Source: JAKAXG01 sp035702985 (lineage in GTDB: Bacteria > Actinomycetota > Acidimicrobiia > Acidimicrobiales > Palsa-688). From it: 27,026 nt of DNA. The stretch is taken from NCBI GenBank assembly GCA_035702985.1, contig DASSZD010000145.1, positions 1 through 27,026 on the forward strand, given 5' to 3'. Below the pieces are notes generated by a model. That model saw only the letters and a program-made list of their open reading frames with translations. It was not told the DNA's origin and did no database searches. The position numbers and the translations under genes were made by a program. Of this stretch, positions 6,672 through 13,598 are shown in pieces. The stretch's first letter is position 1; every line of letters begins with the position of its first letter.

Positions 6672-7574
6672 CTAGGCCGCCCCGCCCGGGCCCGAACCGG
6701 TCGCCTCCGGTCCCTCGGCCGCCCCCAGGGCCGACGCGCCGGGGCCCGAACCGGCCGCCTCCGGGCCTTCCGGCCCCCCAGCCGGCTCCTGGCCCCCGGC
6801 CGCCGGCACCAGGAGGCGGGCGGTGGTGAGGAACCCGGTGTGGGCCACCATGCGGTGGTCGGGCCGCACCGACTGGCCCTCCACGTGCCAGCTGCGCTGG
6901 AGCACCTCCAGGGTCTCGGCCATGCCGAACCCGCTGCGGTCCAGGGCGTCGCGCAGGGTGCTCACCTGGCCGATGGTGGGCAGGTACGAGACCAGGATCC
7001 CGCCCGGCCGGAGGGCCTGCTCGGCGGCCTTGACCAGCCGCCACGGTTCGGGCAGGTCCAGCACCATGCGATCGAAGCCGGTCTCCTCGATGCCCTCGTA
7101 GGAGTCCCGCACCGACACGTGGTAGCGGTCCAGGGCGTCCGGGCCGAGGAAGCCGGCCACGTTGGCGGCGGCGCGGGCCGCGAAGTCCGGGCGCAGCTCG
7201 TAGCCGGTGATCTCGGCCCCGGCCCGCAGCAGGGCCATCGACAGCGCTCCCGAGCCCAGGCCCGACTCGAAGACCCGGGCCCCGGGGAAGATGTCGGCCA
7301 GGATGAGGATCGGCCCCAGGTCCTTCGGGTAGATCACCTGGGCGCCCCGGGGCATCTTGAGGACCACCTCGGCCAGGGTGGGCCGCACCGCGACGTAGCG
7401 GGCTCCCCGGCTGGACCGGACGGTCACCCCCTCCTCGGCGCCGATCAGGTCGGAGTGGGCCACCGGGCCGGAGTGGGTGTGGAACTCCCCGCCCTCGCTC
7501 AATGGCACCAGGTAGCGGCGGCCCTTGGAGTCGAACAGCAGGATCCGCTCGCCGGCGGCGAAGGGGCGGCTCAC
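6672..7574 (-). CDS. trmI: tRNA (adenine-58-N1)-methyltransferase TrmI
   Basis: SAM-dependent enzyme, 300 aa, making m1A58 in the T loop of tRNA. The N-terminal RILLFDSKGRRYLVPL block and the Rossmann motif I VFESGLGSGALS (101–112) with Glu126 for SAM ribose binding are clear, as are DLPEPW (173–178) and the late block LQRSWHVEGQSVRPDHRMVAHTGFL. GTG at 7574 overlaps the stop of the upstream thiolase gene by GTGA, implying coupled translation. About 45 residues after the catalytic fold are low-complexity Gly/Pro/Glu/Ala with a tandem duplication (GPEA-A/T-GSGPG twice, 54 bp apart at 6688 and 6742), absent from family members I know. It is read in a frame where a much longer open frame continues upstream, but the family N-terminus starts at the GTG. 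Confidence 0.93.
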   Translation of the reverse strand: MSRPFAAGERILLFDSKGRRYLVPLSEGGEFHTHSGPVAHSDLIGAEEGVTVRSSRGARYVAVRPTLAEVVLKMPRGAQVIYPKDLGPILILADIFPGARVFESGLGSGALSMALLRAGAEITGYELRPDFAARAAANVAGFLGPDALDRYHVSVRDSYEGIEETGFDRMVLDLPEPWRLVKAAEQALRPGGILVSYLPTIGQVSTLRDALDRSGFGMAETLEVLQRSWHVEGQSVRPDHRMVAHTGFLTTARLLVPAAGGQEPAGGPEGPEAAGSGPGASALGAAEGPEATGSGPGGAA

Positions 7575-8476
7575 CGGGCGGCGGCGCGCTCGACGAGCTT
7601 GCAGAAGGCGCACACCTCGGCCACCGTCGGGGACCCGCAGCTCGGGCAGGGATGCAGGTCCTCCCGCTCGGCGGTGGCGGTGGGCTGCACCAGCGGCGAG
7701 ATCCGCTCCAGGAAGCCGAACAGGAAGGCCGCCTTGGACCCCGGGGAGGTCGACTCGATCTCGTTGAGGGCGTTCTTGTAGCCGAGGTGGCGGTTGCCGG
7801 CGGCCATCGGGCACTCCTCCACGATGTAGTCGATGCCCTCCAGCACGCAGTACGCGGCCATCTCCCGCTCCCCCAGTCTGATCAGAGGCTTGACCTTGCG
7901 GACGAAGCCCTCCCCGCCGGGCAGCACCGGGTGCTGGCGGCCCAGGTACCCGAGGTCCCACCGCAGCACGTTGCCGAACAGGACGGCCGCCTCGTCGTCG
8001 AGGTTGTGGCCGGTCGCCACGGCGTCGTAGCCCCCCTCGAGGGCGGCGGAGTTGAACAGGTGCCGCTTCGACAGCCCGCACGCCGAGCAGGGGGCCCGCC
8101 GGGCGGCGGCCGAGCCGGTGGGGATGTCGTAACCCAGGGTGGTGGGCAGGTCGATCTCGATCAGGTGCGCCGACCGGGACCGGGCGAAGCTCCGGGCGAA
8201 GGTCCCGGACTCGTCGCTGTAGGAGCCGATGCCCAGGCCCAGGTACAGCCCGTCGGCCCGGTACCCCAGCCGCAGCAGCAGGTCCCACAGGGCCAGAGAG
8301 TCCTTGCCACCCGACACCGCCACCAGCACCCGGTCGTCGGGCCCGAACATCCTGTAGCTGTCGATGGCCCGGGCCACCTGATCGCTGCAGTGCTTGACGA
8401 AGCAGTGGTGGCAGAACCCGGCGTTGTGACGGCGGATGTCGATCACCGCCGGCTGGCGGCACACCCGGCACTTCAC
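7571..8476 (-). CDS. ttuA: TtuA-like tRNA-54 2-thiolation enzyme
   Basis: 301-aa PP-loop ATP pyrophosphatase of the TtcA/TtuA/Ncs6 family. An N-terminal zinc finger uses C3, C6, C22 and C25; the PP-loop is SGGKDS (55–60); a C-terminal zinc finger uses C277, C280, C289, C292. C130, C133 (APCSAC) and C222 (EECP) stand at the same residue numbers as the [4Fe-4S] ligands I recall for Thermus TtuA, which thiolates U/T54 to 2-thio-ribothymidine using sulfur from the ubiquitin-like TtuB. Two zinc fingers flanking the PP domain separate it from TtcA, which lacks them. The preceding gene is a ubiquitin-like protein and the following one is TrmI, whose m1A58 promotes this thiolation in Thermus. GTG start at 8476, weak ribosome site. 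A role at U34 like eukaryotic Ncs6 is less likely in a bacterium. Confidence 0.88.
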   Translation of the reverse strand: MKCRVCRQPAVIDIRRHNAGFCHHCFVKHCSDQVARAIDSYRMFGPDDRVLVAVSGGKDSLALWDLLLRLGYRADGLYLGLGIGSYSDESGTFARSFARSRSAHLIEIDLPTTLGYDIPTGSAAARRAPCSACGLSKRHLFNSAALEGGYDAVATGHNLDDEAAVLFGNVLRWDLGYLGRQHPVLPGGEGFVRKVKPLIRLGEREMAAYCVLEGIDYIVEECPMAAGNRHLGYKNALNEIESTSPGSKAAFLFGFLERISPLVQPTATAEREDLHPCPSCGSPTVAEVCAFCKLVERAAAR

Positions 8477-8504
8477 CGGCGACCCGTCCCCAGGTGGGCG
8501 GCGC

Positions 8505-8705
8505 TCACAGGGCGCCTCCGGAGATCACCGGCCGGATCTCCACCGTGGCCGAGTCGGGGACGGTGGCGTCGCCGGTGACCAGGGACCCGTCGACGATCAC
8601 GAGGACCGACTCCCGGTTGATCTCCAGCCGGCCGAGCAGGGAGGACACGGCCAGGGGCCCGTCCAGGTCGACCTCCTGCCGGGGGTTGCGGAGCAGTACT
8701 TTCAT
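8505..8705 (-). CDS. ubiquitin-like MoaD/ThiS-family sulfur carrier ending -GGAL
   Basis: 66-aa beta-grasp protein. The opening MKVLLRNPRQEVDLDG, the middle VLVIVDGSLVTGDATV and the end VEIRPVISGGAL follow the ThiS/MoaD/TtuB pattern. Such proteins are adenylated and thiocarboxylated at a terminal Gly-Gly. Here GG (63–64) is followed by Ala-Leu and then TGA, checked base by base at 8505–8519, so the tail would need trimming before activation. Lying 28 nt before the TtuA-like gene, it is the probable TtuB-type sulfur donor. No E1-like activating enzyme and no JAMM peptidase are in the window. Start ATG at 8705. CACAAT seven nt upstream of the ATG may be a -10 for a leaderless message, since the gap to the previous gene is 53 nt. 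MoaD or ThiS identity cannot be excluded. Confidence 0.85.
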   Translation of the reverse strand: MKVLLRNPRQEVDLDGPLAVSSLLGRLEINRESVLVIVDGSLVTGDATVPDSATVEIRPVISGGAL

Positions 8706-8758
8706 TTTCCCAATTGTGGATCAGGGGCGGGTGCCGCCGCTCGCGGGCGCCGGGTTTC

Positions 8759-8992
8759 TCAGGGCCGGGGCTCGTGGGTGATGCGGATCGACTGGCCCGG
8801 GGCCAGCTCCTCGGAGAAGACCACGTCGACGTCGCGGCGCACCGCCCGCCGGCCCAGGTACCCGATCAGGGCCAGGCCGCCCAGGACGGTCCAGGCGGAG
8901 CTGCCGCCCACCACCCCGCGCCGCCAGCTCTGGCGCATGGCGGCCCGGGCCAGCCGGTCGACCACGGTCACCCGCTCGTCCTTCCTGGTCAC
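8759..8992 (-). CDS. small membrane protein of unknown function
   Basis: 77 aa, GTG start at 8992 overlapping the upstream stop by GTGA. A basic N-terminus (residues 1–26, including RLARAAMRQSWRR) is followed by one hydrophobic segment (about 30–47) and a C-terminal part VDVVFSEELAPGQSIRITHE that could fold as beta strands. I do not recognise a family. It forms a tightly overlapped set with the two preceding genes, one of them Holin-X-like, which suggests a shared envelope role. Confidence 0.7.
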   Translation of the reverse strand: MTRKDERVTVVDRLARAAMRQSWRRGVVGGSSAWTVLGGLALIGYLGRRAVRRDVDVVFSEELAPGQSIRITHEPRP

Positions 8993-9243
8993 AGCCGGCG
9001 GATCTCCACCCAGGTGGACTTGCGCCGGCCCCGGCGCCGGCCGAGCATGAACGCCACCGCCACCAGCACCACCGCTCCGCCCACGGCCGCCATCATGGCG
9101 TAGGGCTTGGCGGCGGTGGCCGTCTCGTCGGCGTCACCCCGGATCTCCTCCAGCTTGTGGCGGATGTCGCCGATCTCGACCTTCTGGCCGGGAACCATGC
9201 CCTTGGGGGTGGTGGGCTTCAACGAAATGCGCTTCGGGCTCAT
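8989..9243 (-). CDS. small single-pass membrane protein
   Basis: 84 aa, ATG at 9243 overlapping the Holin-X stop by ATGA. Residues 22–45 (VEIGDIRHKLEEIRGDADET) form a charged helix recalling DUF3618-type proteins; residues 48–68 are one transmembrane segment, followed by the basic run GRRRGRRK that would stay in the cytoplasm. DUF3618-like and Holin-X-like proteins are often neighbours in actinobacteria, so these genes probably form one membrane-associated set. Function is unknown. Confidence 0.7.
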   Translation of the reverse strand: MSPKRISLKPTTPKGMVPGQKVEIGDIRHKLEEIRGDADETATAAKPYAMMAAVGGAVVLVAVAFMLGRRRGRRKSTWVEIRRL

Positions 9244-9557
9244 CGCTTCACGTCCCGACCGATGCGGGTGACCGCCCAGACCGACCCGGCCCCGGCCACC
9301 AGGATCCCGGCCACGTACGGCACCCAGGTGAGGCTGCCGTGCAGGTGGGGGCCGGTCTCGGTCTGCACCAGGCGTACCGCCGTGAGGGTCAGCAGCGCGC
9401 CCCCGGCGGCCAGCAGCATGGCCCCGGCCAGGCCGAAGGCCACGTAGCGACCCAGGTTCTTGAGGGGGACGACGGTCTCCTGCTTGGCGTAGGCGATCAC
9501 CAGCCCGAGCAGTTCGTTGATATGGGCGCCGAGCCCCTTGTCGTCCTGTTTGCTCAC
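9240..9557 (-). CDS. putative actinobacterial Holin-X family membrane protein
   Basis: 105 aa with a soluble N-terminus (GLGAHINELLGLVIAYAKQE) and two hydrophobic segments (about 38–62 and 78–97) separated by a short polar loop. This layout fits the Pfam 'actinobacterial Holin-X' family, which despite its name is common outside phages. I chose GTG at 9557 because AAGGA lies about 10 nt upstream and spans the stop region of the LON-domain gene; an upstream TTG at 9596 would overlap that gene by 26 nt. No lysin or phage genes are near, so a lysis role is not supported. Confidence 0.7.
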   Translation of the reverse strand: MSKQDDKGLGAHINELLGLVIAYAKQETVVPLKNLGRYVAFGLAGAMLLAAGGALLTLTAVRLVQTETGPHLHGSLTWVPYVAGILVAGAGSVWAVTRIGRDVKR

Positions 9558-9570
9558 AGTTCGTCGATCC

Positions 9571-10197
9571 TTATCCCCCGCGGAGGCGGAACGCAAGCAA
9601 CTGGGAGACCTCGGCCACCTCCCGGACCAGCAGATCCAGCCGGGAGGGGCGGTCGGGGGCGTCCAGCAGACGCTGGTGGTCCAACGCCCCCAGCGGGGCC
9701 CGCACGCACAGTTCCCAGGCGGCGATGACCGGTTCGGGATTGAGGGTGAATCCCGGGTTGGCCCCGGGATCGCCCAGCTCGCGGGCCAGGCCCAGCGCCC
9801 GGCGCACCCCGGCCTCGGCGGCGGCCAGCCGGTCCAGGTCGGCTTCGTCCCAGTCCTCGTCCGCCTGCTCGGCCACCATGGCCTGCGGGTAGGGGTCGTC
9901 GGGCAGCCACCTGTCCACCCGGAACCGGTGGCTGCCGGCGAAGATGGCCATCCAGCGGCCGTCGGGCAGGCGCTCCGATTCGATCAGGTGGGCCACCGTC
10001 CCGGTGCCCATCCGGGCGTCCCCGCCGCCCACCTCGCTCCCCCGTTCGATCAGCACCACCCCCATCTCGGCGGTGGAGCCGATGCTGGTCAGGGACTCCA
10101 TCAGCAGCCGGTAGCGGTCCTCGAAGATGTGCAGGGGCAGGATCTGGGTGGGAAGGAGCGGGCTGCCCAGCGGGAAGACGGGCAGGTAGCGGCTCAC
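9571..10197 (-). CDS. LON substrate-binding-domain protein (stand-alone)
   Basis: 208 aa. The opening SRYLPVFPLGSPLLPTQILP followed by LHIFEDRYRLLM is the classical start of the Lon N-terminal (PUA-like) domain, and later GTVAHLIESERLPDGRW, AGSHRFRVDRW and the helical C-terminus also fit. There is no ATPase or Ser-Lys protease domain, so this is the common short 'LON peptidase substrate-binding domain' protein of unknown role, perhaps an adaptor. GTG start at 10197, divergent from the desaturase across 87 bp, makes it the first gene of the eight-gene minus-strand run. A proteolysis link to the proteasome genes is only positional. Confidence 0.88.
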   Translation of the reverse strand: MSRYLPVFPLGSPLLPTQILPLHIFEDRYRLLMESLTSIGSTAEMGVVLIERGSEVGGGDARMGTGTVAHLIESERLPDGRWMAIFAGSHRFRVDRWLPDDPYPQAMVAEQADEDWDEADLDRLAAAEAGVRRALGLARELGDPGANPGFTLNPEPVIAAWELCVRAPLGALDHQRLLDAPDRPSRLDLLVREVAEVSQLLAFRLRGG

Positions 10198-10270
10198 GCC
10201 CCCGGGCTTAGCACGCCGGGCGCCGGGGCACCCTCCGGACGGGGACCTGAATGGGTCGCGGGCGACCGGG

Positions 10271-10276
10271 TAGCTT
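10271..10276 (+). promoter_or_regulatory. -10 box for a probably leaderless desaturase transcript
   Basis: TAGCTT ends 8 nt before the ATG at 10285 and fits TANNNT. The expected start site falls at or next to the A of the start codon. No Shine-Dalgarno sequence is present between them. Confidence 0.5.
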
Positions 10277-10284
10277 GTTCGGCG

Positions 10285-11046
10285 ATGACAGGCATATTTG
10301 TCGCCGTGGTCGTCGGCCTGGCCACGTGCCAGGTGGCGATCCTCCTCACCACCGTCTTCCTGCACCGCACCCTCTCCCACAAGGCCATCACCATGTCGCC
10401 GGGGTTGCGTTTCGCCTGCCGGGTGGTCACCTGGATCAGCACCGGGATCAGGCCCCGCCAGTGGGTGGGGGTGCACCGCAAGCACCACGCTTTCACCGAC
10501 ATGGAGGGCGACCCGCACTCCCCCATCATCGAGGGCTTCTGGAAGGTGCAGCTGGCCAACGTGGCGCTGTACCGCAAGGCGGCACGTGACGGCGAGACGG
10601 TGCAGAAGTACGCCAGGGACATGCCCGCCGACCGCTGGGACCGGGTGCTGTTCGACCACGCCCTGCTGGGCCTGGGCGTCGGGGTGGTCGGGTTGTTCTT
10701 CATCTTCGGCGAGAACTGGGAGCTGACCGCCGTAGCGGCCGGCACCCACGCCGTGGTGTACCTGCTGCTCAACTCGGCCGTCAATGCCGTGGGCCACACC
10801 TACGGCCGCCGGGTGTTCAACGGCCTGGCCACCAACAGCCAGTGGCTGGCCTGGCTGACCGCCGGGGAGGGCCTGCACAGCAACCACCACGCCGCCCCCA
10901 CCTCGGCCCGGTTGTCGTTCGCCCGGCGGGAGATCGACCCGGGCTGGTGGTTCGTGGCCCTGGCCGGGAAGCTGCGCTGGCTGAAGGTCCGCCACATGGA
11001 GCCCCGTCTGGCCGCCGGCGCCCGCCGCCAGCCGCAGGCGGCGTGA
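10285..11046 (+). CDS. membrane fatty-acid desaturase (acyl-CoA Delta9-desaturase family)
   Basis: 253 aa di-iron membrane enzyme. The three histidine boxes are HRTLSH (27–32), HRKHH (64–68) and HSNHH (198–202), with NAVGH (167–171) as an additional ligand region; these match the stearoyl-CoA desaturase-like family that inserts a double bond in acyl chains. Hydrophobic stretches lie near 4–26, 41–55, 125–142 and 147–166. It is shorter than eukaryotic members and has no cytochrome b5 domain, so it needs an external donor; the ferredoxin at 4913 is a conceivable but unproven one. ATG at 10285 is preceded by a -10 box rather than a ribosome site. The gene is divergent from the LON-domain gene. 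Confidence 0.9.
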   Translation: MTGIFVAVVVGLATCQVAILLTTVFLHRTLSHKAITMSPGLRFACRVVTWISTGIRPRQWVGVHRKHHAFTDMEGDPHSPIIEGFWKVQLANVALYRKAARDGETVQKYARDMPADRWDRVLFDHALLGLGVGVVGLFFIFGENWELTAVAAGTHAVVYLLLNSAVNAVGHTYGRRVFNGLATNSQWLAWLTAGEGLHSNHHAAPTSARLSFARREIDPGWWFVALAGKLRWLKVRHMEPRLAAGARRQPQAA

Positions 11047-11076
11047 GCGCCCGGCCGGAAGCCCGACCCCACCGTC

Positions 11077-11082
11077 TAGCCT
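11077..11082 (+). promoter_or_regulatory. -10 box before the 129-aa gene
   Basis: TAGCCT ends 10 nt before ATG at 11093; the intervening GACGCCCCCC has no ribosome-binding character, so a near-leaderless transcript is likely. Confidence 0.45.
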
Positions 11083-11092
11083 GACGCCCCCC

Positions 11093-11482
11093 ATGGACAT
11101 CATCTCCGCTCTTTTCGCCGAGAACATCGACCTCCGTCCGGTGCCGGGACCGTCGACCCGCATCGACCTGTCGGGGGTGATGTTCTCCCTGCCGGCGCCG
11201 AGCGAGCCGCCGGTGGCGGTGACACCCCATCTGATCGTGCTGGTGCGCTGCCGTCCCCACGAGGACGGCGAAGGCATCCTCGAGGTCACCTTCCGTGACG
11301 AAGCCGGCGAGCAGGTGGCCCGCAACGTGTCCCCTTTCACAGTGGAGCCGGGCAAGTTCACCTACCGGCTGGTGCGCGGCGAGCTCGAGTACAAGGAGTA
11401 CGGCACCATCGAGGCCCACTGCCGCCTGCTCCCCGACGGCCCGGCCACGGTCGTCCCCCTCACCCTCCTGCCCCCCGCCTGA
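11093..11482 (+). CDS. small protein of unknown function, possibly DUF6941-like
   Basis: 129 aa, ATG start. The protein alternates predicted beta strands: MDIISALFAENIDLRP, then TPHLIVLVRCRPHE, GILEVTFRDEAGEQV and a C-terminal IEAHCRLLPDGPATVVPLTL. The order 'reporter of a state, then sandwich strands, then D-E-x-G' recalls the DUF6941 proteins, but this is a weak likeness. No signal peptide, transmembrane segment or catalytic motif is visible. It sits 46 nt after the desaturase with its own -10 box, and before the pentose phosphate operon. Confidence 0.75.
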   Translation: MDIISALFAENIDLRPVPGPSTRIDLSGVMFSLPAPSEPPVAVTPHLIVLVRCRPHEDGEGILEVTFRDEAGEQVARNVSPFTVEPGKFTYRLVRGELEYKEYGTIEAHCRLLPDGPATVVPLTLLPPA

Positions 11483-11528
11483 ACCGGCCGGCGGCACCGG
11501 CTCCCGACGACCCCTCCGGCGGCGGTTA

Positions 11529-11547
11529 CCGCTACCTGCGGTAGCGG
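11529..11547. promoter_or_regulatory. inverted repeat upstream of tkt, candidate operator
   Basis: CCGCTACC (11529–11536), TGC, then GGTAGCGG (11540–11547): a perfect 8-bp dyad. It ends 23 nt before the predicted -10 box (11571), so it would sit just upstream of or against the -35 position. It could be an operator of the pentose phosphate operon, or a hairpin ending the preceding gene; there is no T tract. Confidence 0.45.
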
Positions 11548-11570
11548 CCAGTGAGCGTCTCCGGCGTGGG

Positions 11571-11576
11571 TAGGGT
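11571..11576 (+). promoter_or_regulatory. -10 box of the pentose phosphate operon
   Basis: TAGGGT ends 6 nt before the tkt ATG at 11583. It fits TANNNT and the leaderless spacing; AGGG inside it could alternatively act as a weak ribosome site. Confidence 0.45.
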
Positions 11577-11582
11577 TGGCTC

Positions 11583-13598
11583 ATGACGGAGCGCGACATC
11601 GAGCAACTGGGCATCAATGTGATCCGCGGCCTGGCCATGGATGCCCCGCAGAAGGCCAACTCGGGGCACCCGGGCACGGCCATGGCTCTGGCCCCGCTCG
11701 CCCACGTGCTGTGGACCAGGATCATGGACTACGACCCCTCCGACCCCCACTGGCCGGACCGGGACCGCTTCGTCCTGTCCTGCGGTCACGCCTGCATCCT
11801 CCTGTACTCGATGCTGTACCTGACCGGGTACGGCCTGGAGTTGGAGGACCTCGAGCAGTTCCGTCAGCTGCACAGCCGCACCCCCGGCCACCCCGAGGTC
11901 CACCACCTGCCCGGCATCGAGGTCACCACCGGCCCGCTGGGCCAGGGCGTGGCCAACGGCGTGGGCCTCGGCGTCGCCGAGCGGATGCTGCGGGCCCGGT
12001 TCGGGTCCGACCTGGTCGACCACCACACTTTCGTCATCTGCAGTGACGGGGACCTGATGGAGGGGATCAGCCACGAGGCCGCCTCCCTGGCCGGCCATCT
12101 CAAGCTGGGCCGCCTCGTCTACATCTACGACGACAACCACATCACCATCGACGGGCCCACGGAGATCGCCCTCACCGACGACCCGGTCAAGCGGTTCGAG
12201 AGCTACGGCTGGCACGTCGAGGACCTGGGCGAGATCGCCAACGACACCGACGCCCTGGAGGCCGGTGTCCGCCGGGCCATGGCCGAGGAGGAGCGGCCCA
12301 GCCTGCTGGTGCTGCGCTCCCACATCGGCTACCCCGCCCCCAACATGACCGACAGCCCCAAGGCCCACGGCTCGCCTTTCGGCGCCGACGAGGTCCGGGC
12401 CACCAAGGAGATCCTGGGGCTGCCCCCCGACCAGGACTTCTGGGTGCCCGAAGAGGTGCTCGACATGTACCGCCGGGCCGGCGAGCGGGGCCGGTCGGTG
12501 CACGTCGAGTGGGAGAAGCGCCTGCAGGCGTGGGACGGCGACCGCGAGGCGTGGGACGCCGCCTGGGAGGACCGGGGCCGGCCGGGCTGGCAGGAGAAGC
12601 TGCCGGTGTGGAAGCCGGGCGAGTCGGTGGCCACCCGCAACTCGGTCAAGACCGTCCTCAACGCCCTGCTCGACGAGGTGCCCGGCCTGGTCGCCGGCGG
12701 CGCCGACCTGACCGGGAACACCGGCACCAAGCTCGACGACCAGCCGCTGCAGAGCTACGAGCACCCGGAGGGCCGGGCCCTGGCCTTCGGGGTGCGCGAG
12801 CACGCCATGGGGGCGGTCATGAACGGGCTCAACCTGCACGGCGGGGTGCTGCCGGTCGGCGGCACCTTCTTCGTGTTCAGCGACTACATGCGGCCGGCGG
12901 TGCGCCTGGCCGCCCTGTCGGAGGCCAAGGTCATCTACTTCTGGACCCACGACTCGGTGGGCCTGGGCGAGGACGGCCCCACCCACCAGCCCATCGAGCA
13001 GCTGGCGGCGGTGCGGGCCATCCCCAACCTGAGGGTCATCCGGCCCGCCGACGCCAACGAGTCGGCCCACGCCATGAGGGTGGCCGTGGAGAGGGACGGC
13101 CCCTCCGCCCTGGTGCTGAGCCGGCAGAACCTGCCGGTCCTGGAGGGCACGGCCGAGCTGGGGGCCAACCTGGAGCGGGGGGCCTACGTGCTGGTCGAGG
13201 GCGGCGAGGACCCCGACGTGATCCTGGTCGGCACCGGATCGGAGGTGTCGCTGTGCGTGGAGGCGGCCAAGCTGCTCGACGACCAGGGGCTGGTGGCCCG
13301 GGTGGTCTCCATGCCCAGCTGGGAGCTGTTCGAGGAGCAGGACGACGAGTACCAGGACGCCGTGCTCAACGCCGGGGTGCCGGTCCTGGCCGTGGAGGCG
13401 GCCACATCGTTCGGGTGGGCCCGCTGGGCCGACGACTCGGTGTCCATCGACCACTTCGGGGCGTCGGGGCCCGGCGCCGAGGTGCTGGCATCGTTCGGCT
13501 TCACGCCGGAGAACGTGGCGGCCCGGGCCACCACCCTGGTCGACGCCCTCGAGGGCTTCGCTGACATGTACGACGAAGAGGAGGAAGACTCACAGTGA
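11583..13598 (+). CDS. tkt: transketolase
   Basis: 671-aa thiamine-diphosphate enzyme of the non-oxidative pentose phosphate pathway, exchanging two-carbon units between xylulose-5-P and aldose phosphates. The substrate loop KANSGHPG (24–31), the ThDP/Mg motif SDGD…DDN (154–185, usually GDG; here S replaces the first G), and catalytic Glu406 in FGVREHAMGAVMNG are present, followed by the pyrimidine domain and a C-terminal domain (GTGSEVSL). The C-terminus ends in an acidic DEEEEDSQ tail. ATG start at 11583. The stop overlaps the tal start by GTGA. It is the first gene of the tkt-tal-zwf-opcA-pgl series. Confidence 0.97.
   Translation: MTERDIEQLGINVIRGLAMDAPQKANSGHPGTAMALAPLAHVLWTRIMDYDPSDPHWPDRDRFVLSCGHACILLYSMLYLTGYGLELEDLEQFRQLHSRTPGHPEVHHLPGIEVTTGPLGQGVANGVGLGVAERMLRARFGSDLVDHHTFVICSDGDLMEGISHEAASLAGHLKLGRLVYIYDDNHITIDGPTEIALTDDPVKRFESYGWHVEDLGEIANDTDALEAGVRRAMAEEERPSLLVLRSHIGYPAPNMTDSPKAHGSPFGADEVRATKEILGLPPDQDFWVPEEVLDMYRRAGERGRSVHVEWEKRLQAWDGDREAWDAAWEDRGRPGWQEKLPVWKPGESVATRNSVKTVLNALLDEVPGLVAGGADLTGNTGTKLDDQPLQSYEHPEGRALAFGVREHAMGAVMNGLNLHGGVLPVGGTFFVFSDYMRPAVRLAALSEAKVIYFWTHDSVGLGEDGPTHQPIEQLAAVRAIPNLRVIRPADANESAHAMRVAVERDGPSALVLSRQNLPVLEGTAELGANLERGAYVLVEGGEDPDVILVGTGSEVSLCVEAAKLLDDQGLVARVVSMPSWELFEEQDDEYQDAVLNAGVPVLAVEAATSFGWARWADDSVSIDHFGASGPGAEVLASFGFTPENVAARATTLVDALEGFADMYDEEEEDSQ

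Noticed and set aside
6672..8471. A 599-codon single protein including TrmI
   Set aside because: The first half is an out-of-frame reading of the thiolase gene, with Arg/Pro/Gly-rich nonsense; TrmI starts at the GTG at 7574.
9240..9557. Prophage remnant suggested by the Holin-X-like gene
   Set aside because: No lysin, integrase, capsid or tail gene is near, and this family is common in actinobacterial chromosomes.
9571..11361. Long minus-strand frame of 596 codons across the desaturase
   Set aside because: Only its last 208 codons form the LON-domain protein; the rest is antisense to the desaturase, as is usual in 70% GC DNA.
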